Source of the DNA: Thiodiazotropha sp050305975
GTDB lineage: Bacteria; Pseudomonadota; Gammaproteobacteria; Chromatiales; Chromatiaceae
Reading direction: 5' to 3'
Assembly: GCA_050305975.1 (NCBI GenBank)
Contig: JBNLGI010000190.1
Location: forward strand, 1 to 51,054
DNA: 51,054 nucleotides
How positions within the stretch are numbered: the first letter of the stretch is position 1; each line of letters opens with the position of its first letter. This document shows, piece by piece, positions 8,728-17,308 of the stretch. The translations under genes were made by a program, and so were the position numbers. A model generated the notes under the pieces. The model saw nothing but the letters and a program-made list of their open reading frames with translations, had not been told where the DNA came from and did no database searches.

Positions 8728-9426
8728 TCACGCCAGGCATCGGAGCAGTTTCTTCCTGAACAGTCCCAGCATCTCCAGCAGCTCCTCCCTGTGCGCCCGC
8801 GCCATGCGATCACTCACGGTATTCTGGGCAATATTCAACTTGCTGCCAAGCTGCTTCTGGGACAACTCCCTGTAGCGCAGGGAGAGCTCGATCACCTGCG
8901 CATGGTTGACCAGCCAGCGATCCATGAAGGTCAATGCCAGTCTGAGCATCACATTGACCTCTTCGTCGAACTCTTCCCAGGGGGACTTGACCGCCATGTT
9001 CACTTTCCGTTTCTTGAGTCTGTCGAAAACCATGCCCGAATTGATGAAAGCCTCTCCATTGGACTCGGTAACCCGGGTCCCGGTGTAGGCCTTTTCCCCG
9101 ATGCCGAGGGCCAAGCGCACATCGAGGCCCTTGACCGTTTTCATGCCCGCCTTGATCAATACGGCCGCTTCGAGACTATCCAGCACCGAGGGTATCTCGA
9201 GCTGAAAACTGTCTCCACGATAGATCTGCCACGCTGTCGGCTCCCGCCCCCAGACGTGCAACACCTTTTTCAAATGCGCCAGCCATAGGTTTGCCGACAT
9301 CCGTTTCGAGTTGATCACATCACCGGTGATGACCCCGGTGATACCGGCTTCGCTGAGTTGTGCGTTCATAAGAAAGTGTATCCCGAGGGAAGGAGACCCG
9401 GTGCCGGACATGCCCTCAAGCAGCAT
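8728..9426 (-). CDS. SatD-like protein with C-terminal helix-turn-helix
   Basis: A 232-residue protein. After a variable leader comes GVITGDVINSKRM, the start typical of SatD-family proteins, and then a region with YRGDSFQLEI and VRLALGIGEK. This resembles the nucleotide-cyclase/GGDEF-like core of that family in spacing, though catalytic residues are not obvious. The C-terminus (about 185-225) is a helix-turn-helix, LSQKQLGSKLNIAQNTVSDRM. No start has a strong ribosome binding site. ATGs at 9426, 9411 and 9369 are all possible, and 9369 lies nearest the conserved region. SatD was first seen in the acid-tolerance-linked sat operon of Streptococcus mutans. Here it precedes the DUF3307 gene and may regulate it. 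The AT-rich upstream region has two perfect inverted repeats. Confidence 0.75.
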   Translation of the reverse strand: MLLEGMSGTGSPSLGIHFLMNAQLSEAGITGVITGDVINSKRMSANLWLAHLKKVLHVWGREPTAWQIYRGDSFQLEIPSVLDSLEAAVLIKAGMKTVKGLDVRLALGIGEKAYTGTRVTESNGEAFINSGMVFDRLKKRKVNMAVKSPWEEFDEEVNVMLRLALTFMDRWLVNHAQVIELSLRYRELSQKQLGSKLNIAQNTVSDRMARAHREELLEMLGLFRKKLLRCLA

Positions 9427-9467
9427 CTTGAAATAATCCGATATCAGTAATTATCGCAAATTATCAA

Positions 9468-9498
9468 GATATATCAATATATCGTTTATTTTAACGAT
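9468..9498. promoter_or_regulatory. paired palindromes upstream of the SatD-like gene
   Basis: Two adjoining perfect inverted repeats lie in AT-rich DNA 40-70 bases upstream of the SatD-like start: GATATA-TCAA-TATATC at 9468-9483 and ATCGTT-TATTTT-AACGAT at 9481-9498, which share three bases. They are candidate operators, perhaps for autoregulation by the HTH of SatD. The assignment is inferred from position and symmetry only. Confidence 0.35.
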
Positions 9499-9595
9499 TT
9501 ATTGTCCATTCAGCGGCAGCATGCCGTCCAGGATAGCTGGACAACCAGCTGATCTCCCGGTCAGCCATCACGACAACTTCAACTTTGCATAATTA

Positions 9596-9610
9596 ATAAT
9601 TATGAATTAT
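9596..9610. promoter_or_regulatory. candidate GntR operator upstream of the malonate operon
   Basis: The inverted repeat ATAATT-ATG-AATTAT lies 73 bases before the GntR-type regulator gene, in the AT-rich divergent region. FCD-subfamily GntR proteins usually bind short palindromes close to their own promoter, so this is a reasonable operator candidate. In such AT-rich DNA it could also be chance. Confidence 0.3.
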
Positions 9611-9683
9611 AAACAGCGAGAACCCGACCAAGTCCTTTGGACTTTGTGAGCCTGAAAGCGAGATCAGAAGATCGCCTAACACC

Positions 9684-10361
9684 ATGATCACCCCACTTGC
9701 CAAGCGCCCTCTCTACGTGGATGTCGCCGATCGCGTGCGCGACCTGATCTACCAGCGCGAGTTGCGCCCCGGCGACTGGATCGACGAGCCGGAGCTCTGT
9801 CAACAGCTGGACATCAGCCGGACTCCCCTGCGCGAGGCCCTCAAGGTGCTGCACGGGGAAAATCTGGTCGAACTCGTCCCGCGCCGGGGCTGCCGGGTAC
9901 GGGCGCTGGAAGACGATGAGCTGCTGGAGCTGTTTCCGGTGATGGCCAGCCTGGAGGGTCTCTGCGCGAAACTGGCGGCACGCAAACTCAACAGATCCGA
10001 TATCGACGCTCTGGAACGCATCCATGCCCGGCTCGAGGCCTGCGCCGAAGCGGGGGACGTGGACAGCTACTACGAGGCCAACCGCGAATTCCACCTGGCA
10101 GTTCAAAACCTGGCAGGTAACCGCTGGCTGCAGCGCATCACCGGCGAGCTGCGCAATGTGCTGGTACTGGCCCGCCACCGGCAGTTGACCGTACCCGGAC
10201 GGCTACAGGCCTCGCTCGAGGAACATCGCAGCATCATGCGCGCCTTGAAGGCGGGCGATGCCGAGTCTGCGGCCAAAGCCATGCACGACCACCTGTGCAG
10301 CCAGGAGCGCATCCTGCGGGAGGAGAAGGAGGCAGAGCGCCCGGACCAGACTCCGCCCTGA
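9684..10361 (+). CDS. GntR family regulator (FCD subfamily), MatR-like
   Basis: A 225-residue transcription factor. The N-terminal winged helix (residues 5-75) has the GntR pattern: VADRVRDLIYQRELRPGDWI, then ELCQQLDISRTPLREAL and the wing VPRRGCRVRAL. The C-terminal FCD helical domain keeps the metal/ligand histidines in FHLAVQ, EEHRSIM and AMHDHL. It heads a co-directional run of malonate genes, the same order as matR in the rhizobial mat system, where MatR is a GntR repressor relieved by malonate. By context this protein probably senses malonate or malonyl-CoA and controls the operon downstream. The 94-base gap to the transporter gene could hold a second promoter. Confidence 0.85.
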   Translation: MITPLAKRPLYVDVADRVRDLIYQRELRPGDWIDEPELCQQLDISRTPLREALKVLHGENLVELVPRRGCRVRALEDDELLELFPVMASLEGLCAKLAARKLNRSDIDALERIHARLEACAEAGDVDSYYEANREFHLAVQNLAGNRWLQRITGELRNVLVLARHRQLTVPGRLQASLEEHRSIMRALKAGDAESAAKAMHDHLCSQERILREEKEAERPDQTPP

Positions 10362-10455
10362 GCCTTGGCGTACAACCACCGAACACGATCAAGAACCCGT
10401 ACCACGGGCACAAACCGACGGCCGAGTCCGTCAACCAATGAGGAGGATCATACTC

Positions 10456-11457
10456 ATGTTCAAGATCAAGCAACTGGCCACTGCGGTGGCTCTCTCCGGC
10501 ATCCTGGCCGGCGCCTTCGGTACCGCCCAGGCCGTCGAACTGAAGGCATCGCACCAATGGCCGGGCGGCAAAGGCGACATCCGTGACGAAATGGTTCAGA
10601 TGATCGCCCGCCACATGCAAGAGAAAAACACCGGCGTCGACATCAAGGTCTACCCGGGCAAGAGCCTGTTCAAGCCGAAAGAGCAGTGGGGCGCGATGAC
10701 CAAGGGCCGGCTCGACATCACGGCCTTTCCCCTCTCCTATGCCGGAGGACGCCATCCCGAGTTCAACCTGACACTGATGCCGGGCCTGGTGAAGAACCAC
10801 GACCATGCCACCCGCCTCAACAAATCGTCCTTCATGCAACGCATCAAGAAAATCATGGACGAGGCCGGCGTGATGGTGCTGGCCGACACCTGGCTGGCCG
10901 GCGGTTTCGTCTCTAAGAACAAATGCATTCTCGAACCCGAGGATGCCAAGGGCCAGCGTTTCCGCGCTGCGGGCAAGGCCTTCAACCAGATGCTGGCGGC
11001 GGCCGGCGCCACCATCACCTCGATGCCCTCCTCGGAGATCTACTCGGGTCTGCAGACCGGCGTCATCGATGGCGCCAACACCTCGTCATCCTCGCTGGTC
11101 TCCTACCGCATCTACGAACAGGTCAAGTGTCTGACCACTCCGGGCGATCATGCCCTCTGGGTCATGTACGAGCCGATCCTGATGGCCAAGTCGAGCTTCG
11201 AGAAGCTGACGCCGGAGCAGCAGGCCGAGCTGCTGAAGGCCGGTGAAGCGGCTGAGAAATATGCCTCCGAACAGTCCAAGATCGCGGACCAGAAACTGGT
11301 CGACGCCTACAAGAAGGCCGGCGTCCAGGTGGTCGAGATGAACGACGAGCAGGTGGCCATGTGGCGCAAGATCGCCGACGAGTCCAGCTACAAGGCCTTC
11401 GCTGAAGAGGTTTCCGGCGGCCGTGAGCTGCTCGACATGGCGCTCTCCGTCGAATAG
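10456..11457 (+). CDS. matP: TRAP transporter substrate-binding protein (DctP family), probable malonate binder
   Basis: Periplasmic solute receptor of a TRAP transporter, 333 residues. The start is the ATG at 10456, preceded by AGGAGGA; the open frame runs further upstream but that part is not family-like. A clear signal peptide (KIKQLATAVALSGILAGAFG) ends at AQA, and the mature protein begins VELKASHQWPGG. The DctP fold is recognisable (KVYPGKSLFKPKEQWGAMTKG, and the region GLQTGVIDGANTSSSSL near the ligand arginine loop). It is followed by the two membrane subunits and then by malonyl-CoA enzymes, as in the matPQM malonate TRAP system known from alphaproteobacteria. Specificity for malonate is inferred from the operon. 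Confidence 0.85.
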   Translation: MFKIKQLATAVALSGILAGAFGTAQAVELKASHQWPGGKGDIRDEMVQMIARHMQEKNTGVDIKVYPGKSLFKPKEQWGAMTKGRLDITAFPLSYAGGRHPEFNLTLMPGLVKNHDHATRLNKSSFMQRIKKIMDEAGVMVLADTWLAGGFVSKNKCILEPEDAKGQRFRAAGKAFNQMLAAAGATITSMPSSEIYSGLQTGVIDGANTSSSSLVSYRIYEQVKCLTTPGDHALWVMYEPILMAKSSFEKLTPEQQAELLKAGEAAEKYASEQSKIADQKLVDAYKKAGVQVVEMNDEQVAMWRKIADESSYKAFAEEVSGGRELLDMALSVE

Positions 11458-11549
11458 ACCCCGCTCGCACAGGTCCCGAGCCGGCACGCAACAGTCCGGC
11501 CGGGGCCTGCGCTATCGACCTGACGCAACGCATCGGAGGCCCGACCACG

Positions 11550-12077
11550 ATGACCCTGTTTCTGCGCACCGTCGAAGGGCTATCACGCCTGCTCGGCTAT
11601 GTCGCGGCCATCCTGCTGGTGGTCGCTATCGGCGTCGTCTGCCATATGGTGTTCAACCGCTTCGTCATGAATCTTCCGACCTCCTGGCAGACCGAGTTCG
11701 TCACCTATGCCCTACTCGCCACGACCTTTCTCGGGGCTCCCTGGGTACTGTTGACGCGGGGCCACGTGAATGTGGAACTGATCCCGCTGATGCTGGGACC
11801 GCGCGGGCGCTTTCTGCTGGCGCTGCTTGCCTACACGGCGTCCGCCCTGCTCTGCATCCTGCTGACCTGGGCCAGCTATCAGTTCTGGTATGAAGCCTGG
11901 GAGGCCGGCTGGTCGTCCGACACCATCTGGGGACCGAAGCTGTGGAAGGCCTACCTGGCGATGCCGATCGGTTTCTTCGCCATCACCCTGCAGTACATCG
12001 CCGACCTGATCTGCCTGCTCAGCGGTCGTGAACCCCCCTTCGGCATCGAGCCCGCCACCCCACCGGAGACAACCTGA
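11550..12077 (+). CDS. matQ: TRAP transporter small permease (DctQ family)
   Basis: A 175-residue integral membrane protein with four hydrophobic segments (LLGYVAAILLVVAIGVVCHMVF, EFVTYALLATTFLGAPWVL, FLLALLAYTASALLCILLTW, AMPIGFFAITLQYIADLICLL). The segment containing the motif RGHVNVELIPL is typical of DctQ. GGAGG lies 10-14 bases before the ATG. The stop shares its last base with the start of the large permease gene, so Q and M subunits are coupled. It forms the small membrane subunit of the Na+-driven TRAP transporter. The gene name follows the operon context. Confidence 0.87.
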   Translation: MTLFLRTVEGLSRLLGYVAAILLVVAIGVVCHMVFNRFVMNLPTSWQTEFVTYALLATTFLGAPWVLLTRGHVNVELIPLMLGPRGRFLLALLAYTASALLCILLTWASYQFWYEAWEAGWSSDTIWGPKLWKAYLAMPIGFFAITLQYIADLICLLSGREPPFGIEPATPPETT

Positions 12078-13393
12078 TGGATCCACTGATACTCGGCGCC
12101 CTGGCTTCGGTCTGCCTGGTCGTGCTGCTGCTCAGCGGCATGCCGGTGGCCTTTGCCCTCGGCGTGACCGCCGTCCTTTTTCTACTGATCCACAACGGCC
12201 CCGCAACCTTCGTCATCGTTGCCGATACGCTGTTCGCCTCGCTGGACGAATTCGCACTGCTCTCGATACCGATGTTTCTGGTCATGGGTTCGGCCATCGC
12301 CGCCTCGCGAGCCGGCGCCGACCTCTATGAGGCGATCGACCGCTGGCTCCACAAAGTCCCAGGTGGACTGCTGGTCTCGAACATCGGCGCCTGCGGCGTG
12401 TTCGCCGCCCTGACCGGCTCCTCGCCCGCCACCTGTGCGGCGATCGGCAAGATGGGCATCCCGGAGATGCGCAAGCGCGGCTATCCGGCCGGTCTCGCAA
12501 CCGGCGCTATCGCCGCCGGCGGCACCCTGGGTATCCTGATCCCGCCCTCGATCACCATGATCGTCTACGGCATCGCCACCGAAACCTCTATCGGGCGTCT
12601 GTTTGCGGCCGGTCTGCTGCCGGGCCTGATGCTGATCGGTCTGTTCATCGGCTGGTCGCTGATCTATGCGCGGATCAAGGGCTACAACTTCGCAGAGGAG
12701 GACAAACACTTCAGCCTGCGCGACAAGCTGGTGATCCTGCCGAAGGTGATTCCTTTCATGCTGATCATCGTGCTGGTGCTGTGGGCGCTCTATGGCGGGG
12801 TCGCGACACCGTCCGAAGCGTCCGGTGTCGGCGCCATGGTCTGCATCCTGCTGGTGATGGCGATCTACCGGGTGTGGCGGCCCGGACAACTCTGGACCAT
12901 CATCAGCTCGGCCACCCGCGAATCGGTGATGCTGATGATGATCATCGGCATGGCGGGGCTCTTCAGCTATATGATGTCGAGCCTCTACATCACCCAGGGC
13001 ATTGCCGAATTCATCGCCGCACAGCAGCTGAACCCCTGGGCGCTGATAATCCTGGTCAACCTCTTCCTGCTGGCGGCCGGCTTCTTTCTGCCGCCGGTGG
13101 CGGTCATCCTCATGACCTCGCCCACGCTGGTGCCGATCGTGCTCCAGGCCGGCTACGATCCGATCTGGTTCGGTGTCATGCTGACGCTCAACATGGAGAT
13201 CGGGCTCATCACTCCACCGGTGGGTCTCAACCTCTATGTCATCAACGGCATCGTGCCGGACGTGGATCTGAAAACGGTACTGCTCGGCGCCCTGCCCTTC
13301 ATGCTCTGCATGCTGCTCGGCATCGTGCTGCTGATCGTCTTCCCGCAGATCGCCCTCTGGCTGCCGAACCATCTGATGGGCAGCGCGCTGTAG
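12077..13393 (+). CDS. matM: TRAP transporter large permease (DctM family)
   Basis: A 438-residue polytopic protein of the ion-transporter superfamily, the translocating subunit of the TRAP system. DctM hallmarks include FALLSIPMFLVMGSAIA, GSSPATCAAIGKMGIPEM, the signature GTLGILIPPSITMIVYGIATE, and the second-half equivalent ITPPVGLNLYVINGI. About 11-12 hydrophobic segments are visible and length is normal. Its start overlaps the dctQ-like stop. With the P and Q subunits it should import a dicarboxylate, here most likely malonate, using the Na+ gradient. Confidence 0.93.
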   Translation: MDPLILGALASVCLVVLLLSGMPVAFALGVTAVLFLLIHNGPATFVIVADTLFASLDEFALLSIPMFLVMGSAIAASRAGADLYEAIDRWLHKVPGGLLVSNIGACGVFAALTGSSPATCAAIGKMGIPEMRKRGYPAGLATGAIAAGGTLGILIPPSITMIVYGIATETSIGRLFAAGLLPGLMLIGLFIGWSLIYARIKGYNFAEEDKHFSLRDKLVILPKVIPFMLIIVLVLWALYGGVATPSEASGVGAMVCILLVMAIYRVWRPGQLWTIISSATRESVMLMMIIGMAGLFSYMMSSLYITQGIAEFIAAQQLNPWALIILVNLFLLAAGFFLPPVAVILMTSPTLVPIVLQAGYDPIWFGVMLTLNMEIGLITPPVGLNLYVINGIVPDVDLKTVLLGALPFMLCMLLGIVLLIVFPQIALWLPNHLMGSAL

Positions 13394-13547
13394 TCCGGAT
13401 GAAGTGGATGACACTAACCCAGGCACTGCCGCGCGAGCGCTTCGAAACCCGCATGCAGAGGCGTGTCCGCGCTAGGCACGGGCCCGGCAGTGCCCTGCAA
13501 CACCCAGTCCATGATCGCCGTACCGCCCCCGACCTGGAGGAGAGACC

Positions 13548-14951
13548 ATGAACGCCCGCAGCTGGTTCGAGCGCCTGCTCGACAATGTGGCCGACCGCGG
13601 CCTGGAGCTGCTCGGCCTGCGCGACCGCAGCGAGGCCGACGCCCCGTCGGACGCCGAACTCTGCCACCGCCTGGTCGAAGGCCTGGGCGAGGCCTCCAAC
13701 ATCGCCCTGGCGCGCGAAATCCTGCAGCGCTGGGAGTCGATGGACGAGACACACCGGCTCGATTTCCTGCACATCCTGGCGGTGGAGTTCGATCCCGATC
13801 CGGAGGCCATCGCCCAGGCCGCCGCCAGCTACCGAGCCAAGGATCCGGCCGCCCTGCAGCGGCTGCTGGAGGCCAGTGAACCACCGCGCCAGGAGTTGAT
13901 GCGGCGACTCAACATGGCACCCGGGGGTACCGCGGCGCTGGTCGATATCCGTGCCTTTCTGCTGCGCGTCTTGCCGAAGAATCCGCAACTGAAGGGGGTC
14001 GACGCCGATTTCCAGCACCTGCTCGCCTCCTGGTTCAACCGCGGCTTTCTGCGGCTGGAGAAGATCGACTGGAATTCGCCGGCGGCAATCCTGGAGAAAC
14101 TGATCCGCTACGAGGCGGTACACCCCATGAGCGGCTGGGACGATCTGCGTCGTCGCCTGGGCCCCGACCGCCGCTGTTTCGCTTTCTTCCACCCGGCGCT
14201 GCCGAACGACCCCCTCATCTTCGTCGAGGTCGCCCTTACGGACGAGATCAGTGCCGGCATCGCACCGCTGATCGACCCGCAGGCGTTGGAGAGCGATCCG
14301 CATCAGGCCGACACCGCCATCTTCTACTCCATCAACAACGCGCTGACCGGACTGCGCGGAGTCAGCTTCGGCAATTTCCTGATCAAACAGGTGGTGAGCG
14401 AACTCAATGACGAGTTTCCGCAGATCAAGACCTTCGTCACCCTGTCACCCATACCCCGCATGCGCCAAGGCCTGCTGAAGGCCATCGCCGATGAGGTCAA
14501 CGGGGATCGCCTCGAACATCTGCTGGGGGCGCGCGCCAAGACCCTGGTGCAGGCTGCCGGCGGCGGTGAACCGTTGCAGGCGCTGGACAGCCTGCTTCAG
14601 CAACCCGCGGACGAAACCCGGCAGACACTGCTGGACCCGGTGCTCACGGACCTGGCGCTCTACTATCTCGCGCGCATGAAGCGGGGCGAGGCGGCGGCCT
14701 ACGACCCGGTGGCCCACTTCCACCTGTCCAACGGCGCCCGTCTGGAGCGGATCAACCTGCACGCCAACCCCTCTCCCCGAGGCCACGACGAGTCCTGGGG
14801 CTGCATGGTCAACTATCGCTATCGCAGCGAGGAGGTGGTCGCCAACCACGAAGCCTACGTGTGGGACGGCCGCATCGCCCTCTCGCGCGAGCTTGAACGA
14901 CGCCTGCGCCAGATCGATGAGTGGATCGGCAACGAGCAGGCCCATGCCTGA
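13548..14951 (+). CDS. matA: malonyl-CoA decarboxylase
   Basis: A 467-residue cytosolic enzyme that decarboxylates malonyl-CoA to acetyl-CoA and CO2. The N-terminal helical domain (about 1-150) is followed by the GNAT-like catalytic domain. The landmark YSINNALTGLRGVSFGNFLI comes before the catalytic serine in TFVTLSPIP (Ser300), and the catalytic histidine is in HFHLSNGARLERIN (His392). These correspond to the Ser/His pair of eukaryotic and rhizobial MCD. The ATG is preceded by GGAGGAGAG. Unlike the multi-subunit biotin-dependent or MdcA-type malonate decarboxylases, this route requires a CoA ligase, encoded two genes downstream. The 154-base gap after the transporter genes holds no feature I recognise. 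Confidence 0.95.
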   Translation: MNARSWFERLLDNVADRGLELLGLRDRSEADAPSDAELCHRLVEGLGEASNIALAREILQRWESMDETHRLDFLHILAVEFDPDPEAIAQAAASYRAKDPAALQRLLEASEPPRQELMRRLNMAPGGTAALVDIRAFLLRVLPKNPQLKGVDADFQHLLASWFNRGFLRLEKIDWNSPAAILEKLIRYEAVHPMSGWDDLRRRLGPDRRCFAFFHPALPNDPLIFVEVALTDEISAGIAPLIDPQALESDPHQADTAIFYSINNALTGLRGVSFGNFLIKQVVSELNDEFPQIKTFVTLSPIPRMRQGLLKAIADEVNGDRLEHLLGARAKTLVQAAGGGEPLQALDSLLQQPADETRQTLLDPVLTDLALYYLARMKRGEAAAYDPVAHFHLSNGARLERINLHANPSPRGHDESWGCMVNYRYRSEEVVANHEAYVWDGRIALSRELERRLRQIDEWIGNEQAHA

Positions 14952-14975
14952 CGCACCCTCTCCAGGAGCGGCACG

Positions 14976-15773
14976 GTGGAGTTAGTCACCCTGCTTATCG
15001 CCGGAGCCGTCGCCGGCACCGCCGCCGGGCTGCTCGGCATCGGCGGCGGGGTGATCATCGTACCGGTCCTGTCGCTGGTCTTCGCCCGCGAGGGGGTGGA
15101 TCCGGAGATATTGATCAAAGTCGCGGTGGGCACCTCGCTGGCCACCATCGTGGTCACCGCGATCTCCTCCATCTGGGCCCACCATCGGCGCGGCGCCGTG
15201 CACTGGAACCTGGTCCGCATCATGGCGCCCGGGGTGGTCAGCGGCTCGCTGATCGGGGCCTGGATCGCCGATCTCATCCCGGGATCCTGGCTCACCCTGG
15301 CCTTCATCATTTTCATGCTCGGCGTCTCCTTGCAGATGGCACTGGGGCCGATGGGCGGCGCACACGCCCTGCCCGGGCCCTGGGCCCTGCGCGGGGCCTC
15401 GGCGGTCGTCGGTGTCATCTCGGCCCTCATGGGCATCGGCGGCGGCGCCCTGCATGTGCCCTATCTGAGCTGGCACGCGATACCCGTGAAACAGGCTATC
15501 GCCACCGCGGCAGCGCTCGGCCTGCCCCTGGCGGTCGCTTCCACGGCCGGCTTCATCGCCACCGGCCTGGACGAGACCGCCCTGCCACCCCACAGCCTGG
15601 GCTATATCAACCTGCCGGCCTTCGCCGGCGTGGTGGGCGCCAGCATCCTGTTCGCGCCGCTGGGGGCGCGTCTCGCCCACCGTCTGCCCGACAAGCTTCT
15701 GAAACGGACCTTTGCGGTCTTTCTCTTCTTTCTGGCCCTGCGTATGGCCTATGACCTGGTAATCAAAGCATGA
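14976..15773 (+). CDS. TauE/SafE family permease within the malonate operon
   Basis: A 265-residue membrane protein of the TauE/SafE (sulfite exporter/anion permease) family. It has about eight helices and the internally repeated motif seen as GLLGIGGGVIIVPVLSLV near the start and ALMGIGGGALHVPYLSW in the middle. The start is a GTG at 14976 with AGGAG about 10 bases upstream. The stop overlaps the ATG of the malonyl-CoA synthetase gene in an ATGA arrangement, so this transporter is translationally tied to malonate activation. Known members move sulfite, C2/C3 sulfonates or small carboxylates. Malonate, acetate or a sulfonated malonate analogue are possible substrates, but the sequence does not say which. 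Confidence 0.85.
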   Translation: MELVTLLIAGAVAGTAAGLLGIGGGVIIVPVLSLVFAREGVDPEILIKVAVGTSLATIVVTAISSIWAHHRRGAVHWNLVRIMAPGVVSGSLIGAWIADLIPGSWLTLAFIIFMLGVSLQMALGPMGGAHALPGPWALRGASAVVGVISALMGIGGGALHVPYLSWHAIPVKQAIATAAALGLPLAVASTAGFIATGLDETALPPHSLGYINLPAFAGVVGASILFAPLGARLAHRLPDKLLKRTFAVFLFFLALRMAYDLVIKA

Positions 15774-17296
15774 GCAACGACAACCTCTACCTGCGCTTCG
15801 CCGGCTATCGCTTCCGTCATGCCGACGACCGCCCCTTCCTGATGACTCCCGGACGCGAGCCGCTGATGTACGCCGATCTCGACGCCGCCAGCGGCCGCCT
15901 GCAGAGCCGGCTGCTTGCGCTCGGCGTCGAGCCCGGGGACCGGATCATCGTACAGGTCGACAAATCGAACGAGGCGGTGCTGCTCTACCTTGCCTGCCTG
16001 CGTGCGGGGGCCATCTACATTCCTCTCAACACCGCCTACACCGCGGCCGAAGTCGAGTACTTCATGGGGGACGCGACACCCCGGGTGGTGGTCTGCCGTC
16101 CCTCTGAACAGGACAATCTGAAGGCGGTGGCCGAGCGCGTCGGCGTCGCCCATCTATTGACCCTCGACAGCCAGGGTGGAGGCAGCCTGCTCGATGGACT
16201 GACCGGCGTGGATCCAGATCCCGCCGTGGTCGAACGCGGCAGTGACGATCTGGCCGCCATCCTCTACACCTCCGGCACCACAGGCCGCTCCAAGGGGGCG
16301 ATGCTGAGCCACGGCAATCTCCGCTCCAATGCCGAGGTGCTGCACCACTACTGGCAGTGGCGGGACGCCGAGGATGTGCTGCTGCACGCGCTGCCGGTGT
16401 TCCATGTACACGGGCTCTTCGTCGCCCTGCACTGCGCCCTGCTCGGCACCTCGCCGGTCCACTTTCTGCCGAAGTTCGACCTCGACGCCATTCTCGGCCT
16501 GCTGCCCGAGAGCAGCGTCATGATGGGGGTACCCACCTTCTACACCCGTCTGCTCGACAACCCGGCCTTCACCGCAGAGGCCTGCCGCAACATGCGCCTG
16601 TTCATCTCCGGCTCGGCGCCGCTGCTGGCCGAGACCCATCGCGAGTTCGAGGCGCGCACCGGCCACCGTATCCTGGAACGCTACGGCATGACCGAGACCG
16701 GCATGATCACCTCCAACCCCTATGACGGGGAGCGGGTCGCCGGCAGCGTCGGCTTCGCCCTGCCGGGTATTTCGGTGCGCATCGCCGACGAGCAGGGCAA
16801 GGAGCTGCCCCGGGGGCAGACCGGCGTCCTCGAAATGACCGGCCCCAACGTCTTCAAGGGCTACTGGCAGATGCCGGAGAAGACCGCAGCCGAGTTCCGA
16901 CCCGACGGCTGGTTCATCACCGGCGACATGGCGACTATGGACGAAGAGGGCCGTATCAGCATCGTCGGCCGGGCCAAGGACCTGATCATCTCCGGCGGTT
17001 TCAATGTCTATCCCAAGGAGATCGAGGGGGAGATCGACGAGATTCCCGGGGTCAGGGAGTCGGCAGTCATCGGTCTGCCCCATCCCGATTTCGGCGAGGG
17101 GGTGGCGGCGGTGGTGGTGCCGGACGGCAGCCGTGACCTCACCGATGAGGATATCCTGGCTCCGCTGAAAGCGCGCCTGGCCCGCTTCAAGCAGCCCAAG
17201 CAGGTCTACATGGTGGAGGAACTGCCACGCAACACCATGGGCAAGGTACAGAAAGCCCAGCTGCGCGAGACCTACAAAGACACCTTCGCCAAATAA
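15770..17296 (+). CDS. matB: malonyl-CoA synthetase (ANL superfamily)
   Basis: A 508-residue adenylate-forming ligase that converts malonate, ATP and CoA to malonyl-CoA. ANL motifs are clear: the P-loop-like ILYTSGTTGRSKGAM (A3), ERYGMTETGM (A5), WFITGDMATMDEEG (A7), VGRAKDLIISGGFNVYPKEIE (A8) and the catalytic lysine in PRNTMGKVQK (A10). Length and the segment HALPVFHVHGLFVAL agree with MatB rather than a fatty-acyl ligase. Paired with malonyl-CoA decarboxylase in the same operon, assignment to malonate is strong. The start ATG overlaps the TauE stop. Confidence 0.93.
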   Translation: MSNDNLYLRFAGYRFRHADDRPFLMTPGREPLMYADLDAASGRLQSRLLALGVEPGDRIIVQVDKSNEAVLLYLACLRAGAIYIPLNTAYTAAEVEYFMGDATPRVVVCRPSEQDNLKAVAERVGVAHLLTLDSQGGGSLLDGLTGVDPDPAVVERGSDDLAAILYTSGTTGRSKGAMLSHGNLRSNAEVLHHYWQWRDAEDVLLHALPVFHVHGLFVALHCALLGTSPVHFLPKFDLDAILGLLPESSVMMGVPTFYTRLLDNPAFTAEACRNMRLFISGSAPLLAETHREFEARTGHRILERYGMTETGMITSNPYDGERVAGSVGFALPGISVRIADEQGKELPRGQTGVLEMTGPNVFKGYWQMPEKTAAEFRPDGWFITGDMATMDEEGRISIVGRAKDLIISGGFNVYPKEIEGEIDEIPGVRESAVIGLPHPDFGEGVAAVVVPDGSRDLTDEDILAPLKARLARFKQPKQVYMVEELPRNTMGKVQKAQLRETYKDTFAK

Positions 17297-17308
17297 CGGA
17301 GCCGCCGC

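Noticed and set aside
12182..13426. A long minus-strand frame opposite the dctM-like gene, and similar ones at 16154-17743 and 38165-39583
   Set aside because: All lie on clear, motif-rich genes of the other strand and have shadow-like compositions.
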